Made by a program: the position numbers and the translations under genes. A stretch of 64,000 bases of DNA from Pectinatus sottacetonis (lineage in GTDB: Bacteria; Bacillota; Negativicutes; Selenomonadales; Selenomonadaceae). A model generated the notes under the pieces. The model was not told where the DNA came from. It searched no databases and saw only the letters and a program-made list of their open reading frames with translations. The DNA lies in NCBI RefSeq assembly GCF_015732155.1, contig NZ_WIQK01000001.1, positions 62,001 to 126,000 of the forward strand. The letters run 5' to 3'. The number at the start of each line of letters is the position of its first letter. Within the stretch, counting starts at the first letter, position 1. Shown one piece after another: positions 19,020-27,691 of this stretch.

Positions 19020-19901
19020 ACTGGTTGAAAAAAAATCTGAAGAACTGCTTGGACCTAACTACGAAAGTAAATTTAGTCTGAAACCTTTTGAATACTAGAG
19101 AATTTCCGGCTCAAAAAGGCACTGAATTACTGGAAGTAAATCGTACCAGCATTTCTTACAAGGGTCCATCAGTCTCAGATGAAGATCTTGAATGTTAAGG
19201 CCATCATAGACCATATTCATATGGATAACCCCACTTGGAGTGCGCGTCAAATGTCATCTCAACTCAAAAGCCTCGGTTACTTGGTATGTCGCAGGAAAGC
19301 ACATCGCTACATGATGGAAATGGGCATCGACGCCATCTATCCGAAGATGAATCTTTCTAAGCGTATGCAGCAGGCTAAGGTATGCCCATACTTACTGCGC
19401 AATGCAGTAATAACCCGGCCAAATGAGGTATGGTACATTGATGTGACCTATATTCCTATCAAGCATGGCGCTTTCTTTATCTGACCGCCGTCATCGACTG
19501 ATATAGCCGCTGTATTGTTAGCTGGGATATAGATATACTTGGGATACAAGGATGGTCATCAACGCGCTCAAAAAGGCCTTCGATGTCGCAAAACCACTGA
19601 TTTTAAACATTGCTAGTTTACTAGCAATGTTTAAACCAATTTTCTCAGGCAAAATAAGGTACGGCAAAACATGGATGGCAAAAGTCGATGGGCTGACAAT
19701 ATCATGATTGAACGTTGGTTCCGAAGCTTCAAGTATGAAGAAGCCTATCTGACACAGTATGACAACATCAAGGAGGCTCGCCAAGCCATTAAGAATTATA
19801 TCCACACCTACAATTTCCAACGGCATCACTCGGTAATTAACTATCAAGTACCGGCTATACTGTACTATCCGGCAATGCTGATAGATTATGCTGCGGCCTA
19901 G
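19020..19901 (+). pseudogene. IS3 orfB transposase, multiply broken
   Basis: Fragments in several frames: RHPTWSARQ-type region near 19212, YPKMNLSKRMQQAKVCPYLL near 19336, YIDVTYIPIK near 19435, then WADNIMIERWFRSFKYEEAY from about 19690 to the stop at 19899. The segment with the second catalytic Asp is replaced by a 34-base hairpin (19602-19635). Here the Trp after NIMIER is intact, unlike copy 2. Confidence 0.8.
19602..19635. repeat. 34-base perfect inverted repeat inside dead IS3 orfB
   Basis: Sixteen-base arms (TTTAAACATTGCTAGT and its complement) around a TT centre. The right arm aligns with normal IS3 sequence (copy 2 has CACCAGCAATGAATATA there), while the left arm is its reverse complement and replaces about 30 bases of transposase sequence. 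This looks like a template-switch mutation rather than a functional site. Confidence 0.65.
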
Positions 19902-19955
19902 GGTTCATTATAAATTCTTTAAATTTTGTCTTGACAAGTGAGCCATTATAGTATT

Positions 19956-22904
19956 TTAGATATTAAATGATATAACGGAAGGAATAGTATTTATATTTTT
20001 AAATCTTAATAACGTATATACAATTCCTGGTATTCCCTGAAAAAAAGTATAATTAGCATTTTTATTTGTAAAAATATTATTAGAAAAAAATAAAGCATTT
20101 TCTTTTTCTAATAATGTAAAAGCTGTTGTTGCTAAATCTGGACGTAATAATTTTTTCGATGCAGATAATAAAACATCCACTTTTCCTAAAGTACCACAAC
20201 ATAAACTATTATTTTTAGATGGCATATTTATTATAATGTTAATTGCTCTATTTATATCAGCATTTATAAGTTCTTTATTAATTAAATTTAAGGCTTCTAA
20301 ACGAGTAATTAATATGCCCGCTGCACCATTACACCAAGCATTATAAAGTTTATGCTTTTCAGTTTGTGATTTTCTTAGATCAGGCCAACAAGCTGTTTTT
20401 TTTAAAATGATGCTATTTTCATAAATAATGCCTTCTTCAGCAGCATAAAGAAATTTTTTTATTTTTGTTAATTTGAATAATTTTATTAATGCATAAGATA
20501 TACCAGAAGCCCCATGAGCAAAACCACATAATGGTTGATTATTTTCTGATATAATTTGCTTATTTTTCCAGGCTCTTAATCCATTACTGCCTGTATAACG
20601 ATTATTTAATAAATGATTTCCACATTTTATTGCTAAGTCAAGTATTTGTTCATGGGGATTTTTATTATAAAGTGCAAGTAAACTTAATAATAAACCAGCG
20701 CATCCACCTATTACATCTAATATAGTATCATTAAATATAGTATTATCAGAAATATTTTTTATTAAATTCATTGTGTTTTTATAAAAAAAATTTGTTTCCA
20801 TTAAATAGTCTGTTAATGTTAATGTATATATTTCACCACCAAGACCATTTGCTATTCCTAAATTCGCATTATTAAGCGAATTTTCCGTATTTATAGTACC
20901 GAAATATTCATTAATAGGTTTTAGAATTTTATAAACTATATCATTAGTATTTTTAGATGAAAATATTTTTTTTGTTGCTGCAAGAAATATTGCAATTCCA
21001 GCTGTTCCTTCATAAAGGCCAAGTCCCATTATTTTAGTGATATAAGTTGAGTTGTTTATTAATTCAAGTTGATTCCAAGTTACTGATTTTTGATAGTCTA
21101 TTTTTTTACTCATTAGACTATCTCTTACTTCTAATATATTTTTTTTATAGGTTGATTGCTTTAAAATAGAATCATTTATAGGGAGTGCTAATGGATTATG
21201 ATTAGTAGTTTTTAAATCTTTTAATATTTTATATGATTTCTTAATAAGAAAACATTGCTCTTCTATATTTTGATATGATAAGTTTGATATTGTATGAATT
21301 AAAATATCAAAAGATGTTTTATTAAAAAAATTTGGTATAACGTTATTAGAGGATAAAATTAAATTTTTTTTGTTAGCTTTATATTTAAAATAAGGTATAT
21401 CTAAGTTTTTAATGGATAAAAATTCATCTTTTAATATTTCTTTATTTTGTTGTCCCATAAAGATTGATATTATATAAAATAAGCTTTTAATTTTATGTTG
21501 CTGTTGTTGTTTATTTATAAAAAATGGAGGCTTTAAAATATTTAATATCAAATGTACATAATTTTGTGTTGGTCTATTAATATAACGTAAATACTGATTA
21601 GCAAATAGATATAATATACTATTAGGTTTTAACAATTCATTTTTTAATTTTATAAATGTTATATATGTATTTTTAAATCCGTCTATAATATCATTTACAA
21701 AATCATATGAATGAATAAGTTTTCCATTTAATGATACATTGTTTTTTTGAAAAAAAACATTAATATACTTAAATTCTAATGTCATTGAGTCTAAATTAAC
21801 ATTTGTCCAAATAGGTTCTTTAAATGTTGTTTGAATAGATGAATTATTTCCGAAACCACCTAAATTTGATATAGAACCATTATTTTTAATATAAAATGCA
21901 GGTAATAATCCACTTTGAAGAATAGAACAATTACGTTCTAGTAAATCGTCAATCGTCATTGAATTATTATTTTTTTTATTATTCATAAGCATTTCTAAGT
22001 CTATTAACACTGGAGTATTGTTATTCGCAATGACATTTTCATAATGAAAATCTGTTCCTCCTAAGATTGATATTATACATAATAATGAACCAGCATGTTT
22101 ATAATAATGAGTAACATCGTTTATGCTATAACAGGGTAAATGTTCTACAAATTCTACCCAACCATATGTTTTTCCATCTATAAATTTTAATATTTTGTGT
22201 TGAAATGAAGTATTATTACTATTAAAAAATGCTAATAATTTATAATATTCTTTTTCAATAGAAATATTTCTAGGTTTAAAAATAATATTTTGTTTATTTC
22301 TAAAAGATACCAATATTACAGTTTTATTATTGTTATGATTATCTGATAATTCCAATTTTAATGAAGATATTTTACCAATACTTTTCCCATCGAAAAATTT
22401 TTGACATAACTTATTATAATCTTTTTCAAAAGTAGTGGAAAAATCAGTTATAAAATCAACCCAATAAGACACTGTTTGCGAAATATATTCCGCCAGTACA
22501 GGATATTCATTAAAAAATGCATTTAATTCGCCATAAAGCATGTTGTTAATAAATTTATTATATTCAATAGTAGTAGTTATTTTAATATAATCATTTGTAG
22601 TTATTTCTCCTAAAAAATGTTTTATTGAATAAGTATTTGTCATGCAAAATTTTATATATAATGTTTCTGAAGCTATTTTAGAAAGTCTTTTTAAAAGAAA
22701 ATATTGTATATCGGAGAATGCGTTATCAGTAAAATAATTTATTATATTAGGATTTTTTTTTAATAATTTATTAAATCCAATATTTACAAATAAACATAAA
22801 ATTTCTTGAAACGGTATTTTTTCCTTATTTTTTAAAAAAAATTTTTTATCATTTAGTGTAATACTATTACTCATTATATTTTTTTTAGTATTATTTATTT
22901 TCAT
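19956..22904 (-). CDS. lanM: type 2 lanthipeptide synthetase LanM
   Basis: Bifunctional enzyme that dehydrates Ser/Thr and forms (methyl)lanthionine rings in a precursor peptide. 982 residues, typical length. The N-terminal DUF4135 kinase-like dehydratase shows IIFKPRN (Lys), GGTDFHYENVIA and PVLIDLE. The C-terminal LanC-like cyclase (about residue 640 on) has GLYEGTAGIA, CGFAHGASGI and the zinc site residues in AWCNGAAG and LCCGTLG, ending FFQGIPGIVYTLL. No disruption is seen. The gene is visibly more AT-rich than its neighbours (Asn, Ile and Lys codons almost all A/T), which suggests transfer. It lies 122 bases downstream of the precursor gene. Confidence 0.93.
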   Translation of the reverse strand: MKINNTKKNIMSNSITLNDKKFFLKNKEKIPFQEILCLFVNIGFNKLLKKNPNIINYFTDNAFSDIQYFLLKRLSKIASETLYIKFCMTNTYSIKHFLGEITTNDYIKITTTIEYNKFINNMLYGELNAFFNEYPVLAEYISQTVSYWVDFITDFSTTFEKDYNKLCQKFFDGKSIGKISSLKLELSDNHNNNKTVILVSFRNKQNIIFKPRNISIEKEYYKLLAFFNSNNTSFQHKILKFIDGKTYGWVEFVEHLPCYSINDVTHYYKHAGSLLCIISILGGTDFHYENVIANNNTPVLIDLEMLMNNKKNNNSMTIDDLLERNCSILQSGLLPAFYIKNNGSISNLGGFGNNSSIQTTFKEPIWTNVNLDSMTLEFKYINVFFQKNNVSLNGKLIHSYDFVNDIIDGFKNTYITFIKLKNELLKPNSILYLFANQYLRYINRPTQNYVHLILNILKPPFFINKQQQQHKIKSLFYIISIFMGQQNKEILKDEFLSIKNLDIPYFKYKANKKNLILSSNNVIPNFFNKTSFDILIHTISNLSYQNIEEQCFLIKKSYKILKDLKTTNHNPLALPINDSILKQSTYKKNILEVRDSLMSKKIDYQKSVTWNQLELINNSTYITKIMGLGLYEGTAGIAIFLAATKKIFSSKNTNDIVYKILKPINEYFGTINTENSLNNANLGIANGLGGEIYTLTLTDYLMETNFFYKNTMNLIKNISDNTIFNDTILDVIGGCAGLLLSLLALYNKNPHEQILDLAIKCGNHLLNNRYTGSNGLRAWKNKQIISENNQPLCGFAHGASGISYALIKLFKLTKIKKFLYAAEEGIIYENSIILKKTACWPDLRKSQTEKHKLYNAWCNGAAGILITRLEALNLINKELINADINRAINIIINMPSKNNSLCCGTLGKVDVLLSASKKLLRPDLATTAFTLLEKENALFFSNNIFTNKNANYTFFQGIPGIVYTLLRFKNINTIPSVISFNI

Positions 22905-22938
22905 ATTTTACTCTCATTTCATAATAAAAGTATTATAT

Positions 22939-23007
22939 CTTATTAGTAATACTAATAAGAGGATGGAAACATAAAATAAATATTCTATATTCTCATCCTC
23001 TTATTAG
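22939..23007 (-). promoter_or_regulatory. lanA-lanM intergenic alternative hairpins (possible attenuator)
   Basis: Two mutually exclusive stems share one strand. A 14-base perfect repeat pairs 22952-22965 (CTAATAAGAGGATG) with 22994-23007. A 9-base repeat pairs 22939-22947 with 22951-22959. Because 22952-22959 is used in both, the RNA can fold one way or the other between the precursor and synthetase genes. Neither stem has a long U-run, so processing or RNA stability control is as likely as termination. Confidence 0.55.
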
Positions 23008-23026
23008 AGATTGTATTATATATTTA

Positions 23027-23206
23027 TTAGCAAGTACATACTGTACTCAACAGGACACTTACACAACCTACGTTTTGAGTTTCCAATTCACCTGGTTTTA
23101 TAACATTAGCAGCTACAAGTTCCTTTTCAAGACTTTCTTTTACAGAATTAACTACCTTTTCTTTTAAAACTGGATCATTTTGCAAAGCATCTTCAATTTT
23201 ACCCAT
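23027..23206 (-). CDS. lanA: lanthipeptide precursor peptide (LanA)
   Basis: 59 residues from ATG 23204-23206; AAGGAGT is spaced 7 bases before it, while the GTG at 23215 overlaps that site. The leader is charged and helical (MGKIEDALQNDPVLKEKVVN, then SVKESLEKELVAANVIKPGE). The C-terminal core ends CVSVLLSTVCTC, with Cys48, Cys57 and Cys59 and with Ser50, Ser54, Thr55 and Thr58 available, so up to three rings are possible. No double-glycine cleavage site is evident; the stretch before the first Cys is LETQNVG. The ending resembles the VICAC tail of actagardine, but the CTLTxEC lipid II motif is absent. Its position before lanM supports the assignment. Confidence 0.85.
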   Translation of the reverse strand: MGKIEDALQNDPVLKEKVVNSVKESLEKELVAANVIKPGELETQNVGCVSVLLSTVCTC

Positions 23207-23253
23207 CAAATTCACTCCTTAATTAAATTATAAATACTTTCTAATTTCATATT

Positions 23254-23293
23254 ATATCTTCTGAATTTTACTATGGTAAAATTTAGAAGATAT
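23254..23293. terminator. strong hairpin upstream of lanA
   Basis: Arms ATATCTTCT/AGAAGATAT with an inner AATTTTAC/GTAAAATT pair form a stem of about 18 bases with one bulge, followed on the plus strand by T7. It lies within 50-90 bases of the lanA start and either insulates lanA or belongs to the IS66 relic next to it. A TATAAT on the minus strand overlaps the stem (near 23247-23254). Confidence 0.5.
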
Positions 23294-23479
23294 TTTTTTA
23301 TGTTAAGGTTATTGATTTCCGCCATTGCTGCAAACGATACTGTCTGGTTAATTCTTTAGTACTTATGAGAAAATCCCCCTTTAGACTTTTTCGAGTTTTT
23401 CGACCTGCTCTGAAAACTCTAAAGAAATTATCTCATTTTTGGGGTATATTTTATAGCCACTGTTTTATTTTGCGGTTAC
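23294..23479 (-). mobile_element. internally deleted IS66-family relic
   Basis: Reverse complement of the left end of the large IS66 at 49980-50145: it begins GTAACCGCAAAATAAAACAG, runs through the tnpA leader and first codons (STKELTRQYRLQQWRK), then jumps to CAATAACCTTAACATA, the sequence just before the right-end hairpin in two other IS66 relics. It therefore kept both ends and lost the middle. It occupies the lanA-TetR intergenic space. Confidence 0.7.
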
Positions 23480-23495
23480 TTTCTATATGTAATAT

Positions 23496-23547
23496 TTGAC
23501 AAACACTTTACTTTATACTATGATGAACGTATGTTCAATATAGTATA
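23496..23547 (+). promoter_or_regulatory. TetR gene promoter overlapped by operator
   Basis: TTGACA at 23496-23501 and TATGAT at 23519-23524 are spaced 17 bases. A 34-base near-perfect palindrome at 23514-23547, core TGAACGTATGTTCA (23524-23537), covers the -10 and start region. Autorepression by the TetR protein is inferred. A related core, TGAACGCTTGTTTA, recurs before the efflux genes. Confidence 0.75.
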
Positions 23548-23570
23548 AATATTCTGAGGATGGCAGAAAT

Positions 23571-24167
23571 ATGGCACAGGTATTAAAAGAAGAAATAAAA
23601 AACAAAATATACCAAATGGCAATTGAGGAATTTTATAATAACGATTATAAGACTGCTACTTTAAGAAATATTGCAAAGAATGCAGGTATTCCCGTCGGGC
23701 TTATTTATACTTATTACAAAAACAAAGAGGCTCTGTTCAATATTATCGTTAATCCTATATATTTATCTGTCCAAAAATTACTATTATCAGAGCCAGGCGT
23801 ATCAGGTAGTAATCAGAACCATGATACTTCTTTTCATTTTCAAAAGGAACTACCGGCTGTCCTTAACATGCTCAAAAACAATCGCAGACAATTTGTTATT
23901 CTGATCGATAAAAGCAAAGGGACCTCATATGAAAACACTAAAGAAGAATTTATCCAATTCACTAAAATGCATATACAAATGCAGCTACAGGCTAAAATAC
24001 ATAAAAGCAAAAAAATAGATGAGTTATTTTATCACATATTAGCCAATAATTTTATGGAAGGTGTTTTTGAAGTCGCCAGACATTATAAAAATGAAGAATG
24101 GGCTGCCAATATTATGCAGCTTTATACACAGCAATATTTTTATGGTGTAAATTCTTTGATCAAATAA
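23571..24167 (+). CDS. TetR/AcrR-family transcriptional regulator
   Basis: 198 residues. N-terminal helix-turn-helix (about residues 12-58: YNNDYKTATLRNIAKNAGIP, then VGLIYTYYKNKEALFN), followed by an all-helical ligand-binding domain with no recognisable ligand signature. It is the first gene of a unit with a HlyD-type adaptor and an EmrB-type MFS pump, so it most likely controls drug or toxin efflux in response to a substrate. GAGGA lies 11 bases before the ATG. Confidence 0.88.
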   Translation: MAQVLKEEIKNKIYQMAIEEFYNNDYKTATLRNIAKNAGIPVGLIYTYYKNKEALFNIIVNPIYLSVQKLLLSEPGVSGSNQNHDTSFHFQKELPAVLNMLKNNRRQFVILIDKSKGTSYENTKEEFIQFTKMHIQMQLQAKIHKSKKIDELFYHILANNFMEGVFEVARHYKNEEWAANIMQLYTQQYFYGVNSLIK

Positions 24168-24171
24168 TTTT

Positions 24172-24207
24172 TTGCTTAATATTGAACGCTTGTTTAATAT
24201 TAAGCAA
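24172..24207 (+). promoter_or_regulatory. palindrome between TetR gene and efflux genes (operator and/or hairpin)
   Basis: Twelve-base perfect arms TTGCTTAATATT / AATATTAAGCAA enclose TGAACGCTTGTTTA-like sequence, the TetR operator core seen at 23524-23537 with changes in the last bases. T6 follows. It can serve as a second operator, an attenuating terminator, or both. Confidence 0.6.
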
Positions 24208-24232
24208 TTTTTTAAAGGAGTACAAACTATTT

Positions 24233-25291
24233 ATGATTACTTGGATAAAAAATGTCAATAAAAAAACTTTGTGTTTAATGATTGCCACAGTTATTTTAAG
24301 TATAAGTGCTGCAACGGCATATATACATTACAGCGGGCAGTCAGTCTCTACTGATGATGCTGCAATAGACGGGCAGACTGTAATACTATCACCTAAAGTA
24401 GCAGGGTACATAAAAACAATATACGTTAATGACAATCAGACTGTAAAAGCCGGCGAGATTATTATGCAGATAGATCCCAAAGATTATCAGATTCAAGTTG
24501 AGAATGCCAAAGCAGCATTAGCAGCAGACAATGCTGCTTTGGCTGCTGCTCAAAATCAGTCAGCGGCAACTGTGATCACAGCACCAGCAAATGTAAGTGA
24601 AGCTAATCAGAAGGTGAATGCTGCACAGGCAGCGTGGGAAAAAGCCTTGGCTGATAAAAATCGTATGGGGATGCTCATTCAAAGCGGGGCCTGCTCACAG
24701 CAGGAATATGATCAAGCTGTGGCAGCAGAAAAATCGACAAGAGCTTCACTCGGTCAGATGAAAGCTTCACTGGTATCGGCAAATTCTGCACCTGACGTCA
24801 TAAAAAGTTCTCAAAATAAAGTAAAGCAGCTTCAGGCTCAAGTGGTACAGGCACAGGCAAAACTTGACCAAGCCGAAAATAATCTGCAGCATACAAAAAT
24901 AGTTGCTCCAATGGCGGGACGAATAACCAAGAAAAGTGTCAATAAGGGAGCTTATGTAGAAGCCGGCACACAATTATGCTCACTAGTCAGTTTTGATTTA
25001 TGGGTTACAGCAAATTTCAAGGAAACTCAGCTAAAAAGAATTAAACCCGGTGATAAAGTGGATATTTCGATAGATGCATATCCTAAACTTAAACTTACCG
25101 GTAAAATCGACAGTTTTCAGGCAGGTACCGGTTCTTATTTCTCATTATTTCCAGCAGAAAATGCTACTGGAAACTTTGTGAAAACAACACAACGTATTCC
25201 TGTAAAAATATTACTTGACCATCTTTCTGACTCTACTGCGGCATTATTAGGTCCTGGTATGTCTGTCAAACCTACTGTACACATAAATTAA
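24233..25291 (+). CDS. HlyD/EmrA-family membrane fusion protein
   Basis: Periplasmic adaptor for a multidrug pump, 352 residues from ATG 24233 (AAAGGAGT 11 bases upstream). One N-terminal membrane segment (CLMIATVILSISAATAYI), a biotinyl-lipoyl-like hairpin (STDDAAIDGQTVILSPKVAG), an Ala/Gln-rich coiled-coil hairpin (about residues 90-220) and a beta-barrel domain (FDLWVTANFKETQL). An EmrA-type adaptor fits a cell with an outer membrane. 12 bases before the MFS gene. Confidence 0.9.
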   Translation: MITWIKNVNKKTLCLMIATVILSISAATAYIHYSGQSVSTDDAAIDGQTVILSPKVAGYIKTIYVNDNQTVKAGEIIMQIDPKDYQIQVENAKAALAADNAALAAAQNQSAATVITAPANVSEANQKVNAAQAAWEKALADKNRMGMLIQSGACSQQEYDQAVAAEKSTRASLGQMKASLVSANSAPDVIKSSQNKVKQLQAQVVQAQAKLDQAENNLQHTKIVAPMAGRITKKSVNKGAYVEAGTQLCSLVSFDLWVTANFKETQLKRIKPGDKVDISIDAYPKLKLTGKIDSFQAGTGSYFSLFPAENATGNFVKTTQRIPVKILLDHLSDSTAALLGPGMSVKPTVHIN

Positions 25292-25303
25292 AGGATAAAA
25301 AAT

Positions 25304-26827
25304 ATGAAATCTAAATCTTTGATTATTTCTTTTGTCGTTAGTATAGCCGCCTTTATGGAAATTCTGGATACAACAGTAACTAATGTAGCGCTTACACATA
25401 TTGCAGGTGATTTAAGTGCCGGTATGGAAGAAAGTACCTGGATACTGACATCTTATCTGGTAACTAACGCTATTATTCTGCCGGTTTCTGGCTGGTGCTC
25501 CGAAAAATTTGGACGGAAAAGATATTTTATAGTCTGCATAGCCGGGTTTACACTTACTTCTTTCTTGTGCGGAATAGCCACTTCATTGCCAGCATTAGTT
25601 TTTTTTCGATTGATTCAAGGCTTGGCAGGCGGAGGCCTGCAGCCAAGCCAGCAAGCTATTATAAAAGACAGCTTTCCACCGCAAAAGCTTGGCAGTGCCT
25701 TTGCTATTGTAGGTATCGTAAATGTATGTGCGCCTATTTTAGGGCCGGCCTTGGGCGGATATATAACTGACAATCTCAGTTGGCGGTGGATATTTTTTAT
25801 CAATGTGCCTATTGGTATATTAACAGCTATTTTAGTAAAAAAGCTGGTTCCTGATTTTCAGCATGAGACAGCCAGTTCTTCTATTGATTATATCGGTTTT
25901 ACAATGCTTGCTGTTGGGCTTGGTACATTGCAAGTTGCTCTGGATAATGCCCAACAGTATGATTGGTTTGCAAGCTCGGGAATCATGGCATTATTTATTA
26001 TTTCGTTTATCAGTATAATTGCAACAATTATATGGCTGTTGCGCCAGAAAAATCCAATCGTAAACATACGACTTTTCAAGATACCGTACTTTGCCATAGG
26101 TTGTATAATGATGTTTTTTACCGGAACACTTGTAAATGTCAGTGTAATGCTGCTGCCTATGCTGGTACAAAACTATTTTGGCTATGATGCAACGACAGCT
26201 GGACTTATTTTAGTTCCTGGTGGAATCGTTATATTGCTGTTGATGCCTGTGGTTGGTAAGTCATTAAAAATTTTCAAGCCCAAATATTTAATAGCTTTTG
26301 GAATGTTTATCAGTGCTGGCAGTATGTTATTTTCTGAAGGTATTAACCTGCAAAGCGATAAAACATATTTCATATTGGTAAGGATCACGCAGATTCTTGG
26401 CACCCCCTTCCTTTTTGTTCCAACATTGTCCGTAGCATTCTGTGATATTTCCACTAAGGAAAGCAATAATGCTTCTGCCATTATTTCGCTAATGAAAAAT
26501 CTTGGCGGCAGTTTTGGTATTTCCATTATAACCAGCTACCTGGCTCATCATCAGCAGATAGAACAAACATATTTGGAATCACATCTTACCTTTGATCAAA
26601 TAGGATACAAATTAGGGTTAAATCAATACACTGCTGTAATTCAAAATATCCACTTTCCTTCTTTATTGAACAGCAATACAGTTATATATGGAACAATGAT
26701 GAAATTGTATCAGAGTCTACAGCTGCAAGCTGATATTTTAGCCTATATTGACACTTTCCGGCTGCTTGGTTGTCTCTTTTTGGCACTAGCCTTCATAGCT
26801 TTAGCATTGCCTACAAGGAAAAAATAA
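25304..26827 (+). CDS. DHA2-family (EmrB/QacA) MFS multidrug transporter
   Basis: 507 residues, about 14 membrane segments. Opens FMEILDTTVTNVALTHIAGD (motif D1 of 14-TMS drug:H+ antiporters), motif A GWCSEKFGRKRYF, and motif C-like GPALGGYITD. With the preceding EmrA-like adaptor it forms a tripartite-type exporter. Regulated with the TetR gene. Substrate unknown; a role in exporting the lanthipeptide encoded upstream is possible but unsupported. Confidence 0.9.
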   Translation: MKSKSLIISFVVSIAAFMEILDTTVTNVALTHIAGDLSAGMEESTWILTSYLVTNAIILPVSGWCSEKFGRKRYFIVCIAGFTLTSFLCGIATSLPALVFFRLIQGLAGGGLQPSQQAIIKDSFPPQKLGSAFAIVGIVNVCAPILGPALGGYITDNLSWRWIFFINVPIGILTAILVKKLVPDFQHETASSSIDYIGFTMLAVGLGTLQVALDNAQQYDWFASSGIMALFIISFISIIATIIWLLRQKNPIVNIRLFKIPYFAIGCIMMFFTGTLVNVSVMLLPMLVQNYFGYDATTAGLILVPGGIVILLLMPVVGKSLKIFKPKYLIAFGMFISAGSMLFSEGINLQSDKTYFILVRITQILGTPFLFVPTLSVAFCDISTKESNNASAIISLMKNLGGSFGISIITSYLAHHQQIEQTYLESHLTFDQIGYKLGLNQYTAVIQNIHFPSLLNSNTVIYGTMMKLYQSLQLQADILAYIDTFRLLGCLFLALAFIALALPTRKK

Positions 26828-26902
26828 CTGGTAATGTTGAACCTTTTTTGCAAAATTAATTATTTTATTACCTAGCACAATGCAAATTCAATATATAATG
26901 AT

Positions 26903-27292
26903 TTAGAAATTATATGCAATACCAAAATTCAGTCCATATGAATGCAGCCCTATATAATCAATGCTTTGGATAAATGATATATCATCAAAATCATTTGATA
27001 CCTGCAAAAAATAGTCAACATATTTATTATCACTATCGTACGATATATTCCAATAATTATTATGATTATTACTTTTTGATCCATAAGATAAACCGTATTC
27101 TTTCAACAGTACCCTTTCATTATTAGAAGAATATGGTATTATATACGAATACATTGATTGCGGCGTCTTTTTTATAAATGATTCTTTCACTGCTCCATTT
27201 GCAAAACAAATTACAGTTGATAATAATAATAAGCTTAAAATAATAGCCGTTTTTTTCAAAAAAACATTTATTGCTTTAAATAAAAATTGCAT
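26903..27292 (-). CDS. small secreted, possibly outer-membrane protein
   Basis: 129 residues, not recognised. Basic N-terminus and hydrophobic core (TAIILSLLLLSTVICFANG) form a signal peptide with likely cleavage after ANG. The mature part is polar with alternating aromatic residues and ends SYGLNFGIAYNF; a C-terminal Phe with alternating pattern is typical of outer membrane beta-barrel proteins. Too short for a full barrel, so it may be a fragment or a small porin-like protein. No operon partner. The ribosome binding site is weak. Confidence 0.5.
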   Translation of the reverse strand: MQFLFKAINVFLKKTAIILSLLLLSTVICFANGAVKESFIKKTPQSMYSYIIPYSSNNERVLLKEYGLSYGSKSNNHNNYWNISYDSDNKYVDYFLQVSNDFDDISFIQSIDYIGLHSYGLNFGIAYNF

Positions 27293-27476
27293 TTACAATT
27301 AACATAATCCTTTGTTTATAAGGAATTATCCTATTCTCCTTTTTTTAATATTTATCAGTTTATATAATTTTTATTAAACACATTGCCGTTTCTATTTTGG
27401 TAATTATTAATATTATAATTCAACAAATTTTTTAGTCAACAGCATAAAACCAATAGTTACACAAAAAAATAAATGC

Positions 27477-27668
27477 TTATAAATATCTTGCGTATATATT
27501 GAAAAATCTGTCTAACCAGCCAATTATTCATAACCCTGAGCTGATAGAAAATTATCTGCCATGGAGTGAAATAACTGTAGTCAATAACCTTAACCATATA
27601 TAAATACCGCTAGTCCTTATAATTATAATACAGGATTAGCGGTATTTTTTATACACTGTTTAGTTAAT
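27477..27668 (+). mobile_element. IS66-family right-end remnant
   Basis: The plus strand reads the C-terminus of an IS66 TnpC (NQPIIHNPELIENYLPWS) followed by a hairpin (ACCGCTAGTCC ... GGATTAGCGGT, 27606-27644) with T6, then TATACACTGTTTAGTTA, which mirrors the IS66 left end. The same arrangement occurs at 49795-49980. No matching left end is nearby. The rest of the 27293-27691 gap shows nothing else. Confidence 0.75.
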
Positions 27669-27691
27669 CTCTTACAATCTAAATATTTTTT

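Larger units (their letters stand above)
18665..19950 (+). mobile_element. IS3-family element, decayed copy (copy 1)
   Basis: Homologous end to end with copy 2 at 55110-56405. Both ends begin TATAATGG and continue into a CTCA...AAGACA motif: TATAATGGACTCAC on the left and, reversed, TATAATGGCTCACTTGTC on the right. No convincing direct target repeat flanks it. Internal reading frames are broken. Its right end lies 6 bases from the lanM stop codon, so it marks the border between the defence island and the lanthipeptide locus. Confidence 0.85.

Noticed and set aside
18660-19955. Target-site duplication of IS3 copy 1
   Set aside because: Flanks TCTATAA and TTATAGT are inverted, not direct, and belong to the element ends.
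25304-26827. EmrAB-type pump as the lanthipeptide exporter
   Set aside because: It has its own TetR regulator and promoter on the opposite strand, an IS66 relic lies between, and class II lanthipeptides normally use LanT ABC proteins. Kept only as an open possibility.
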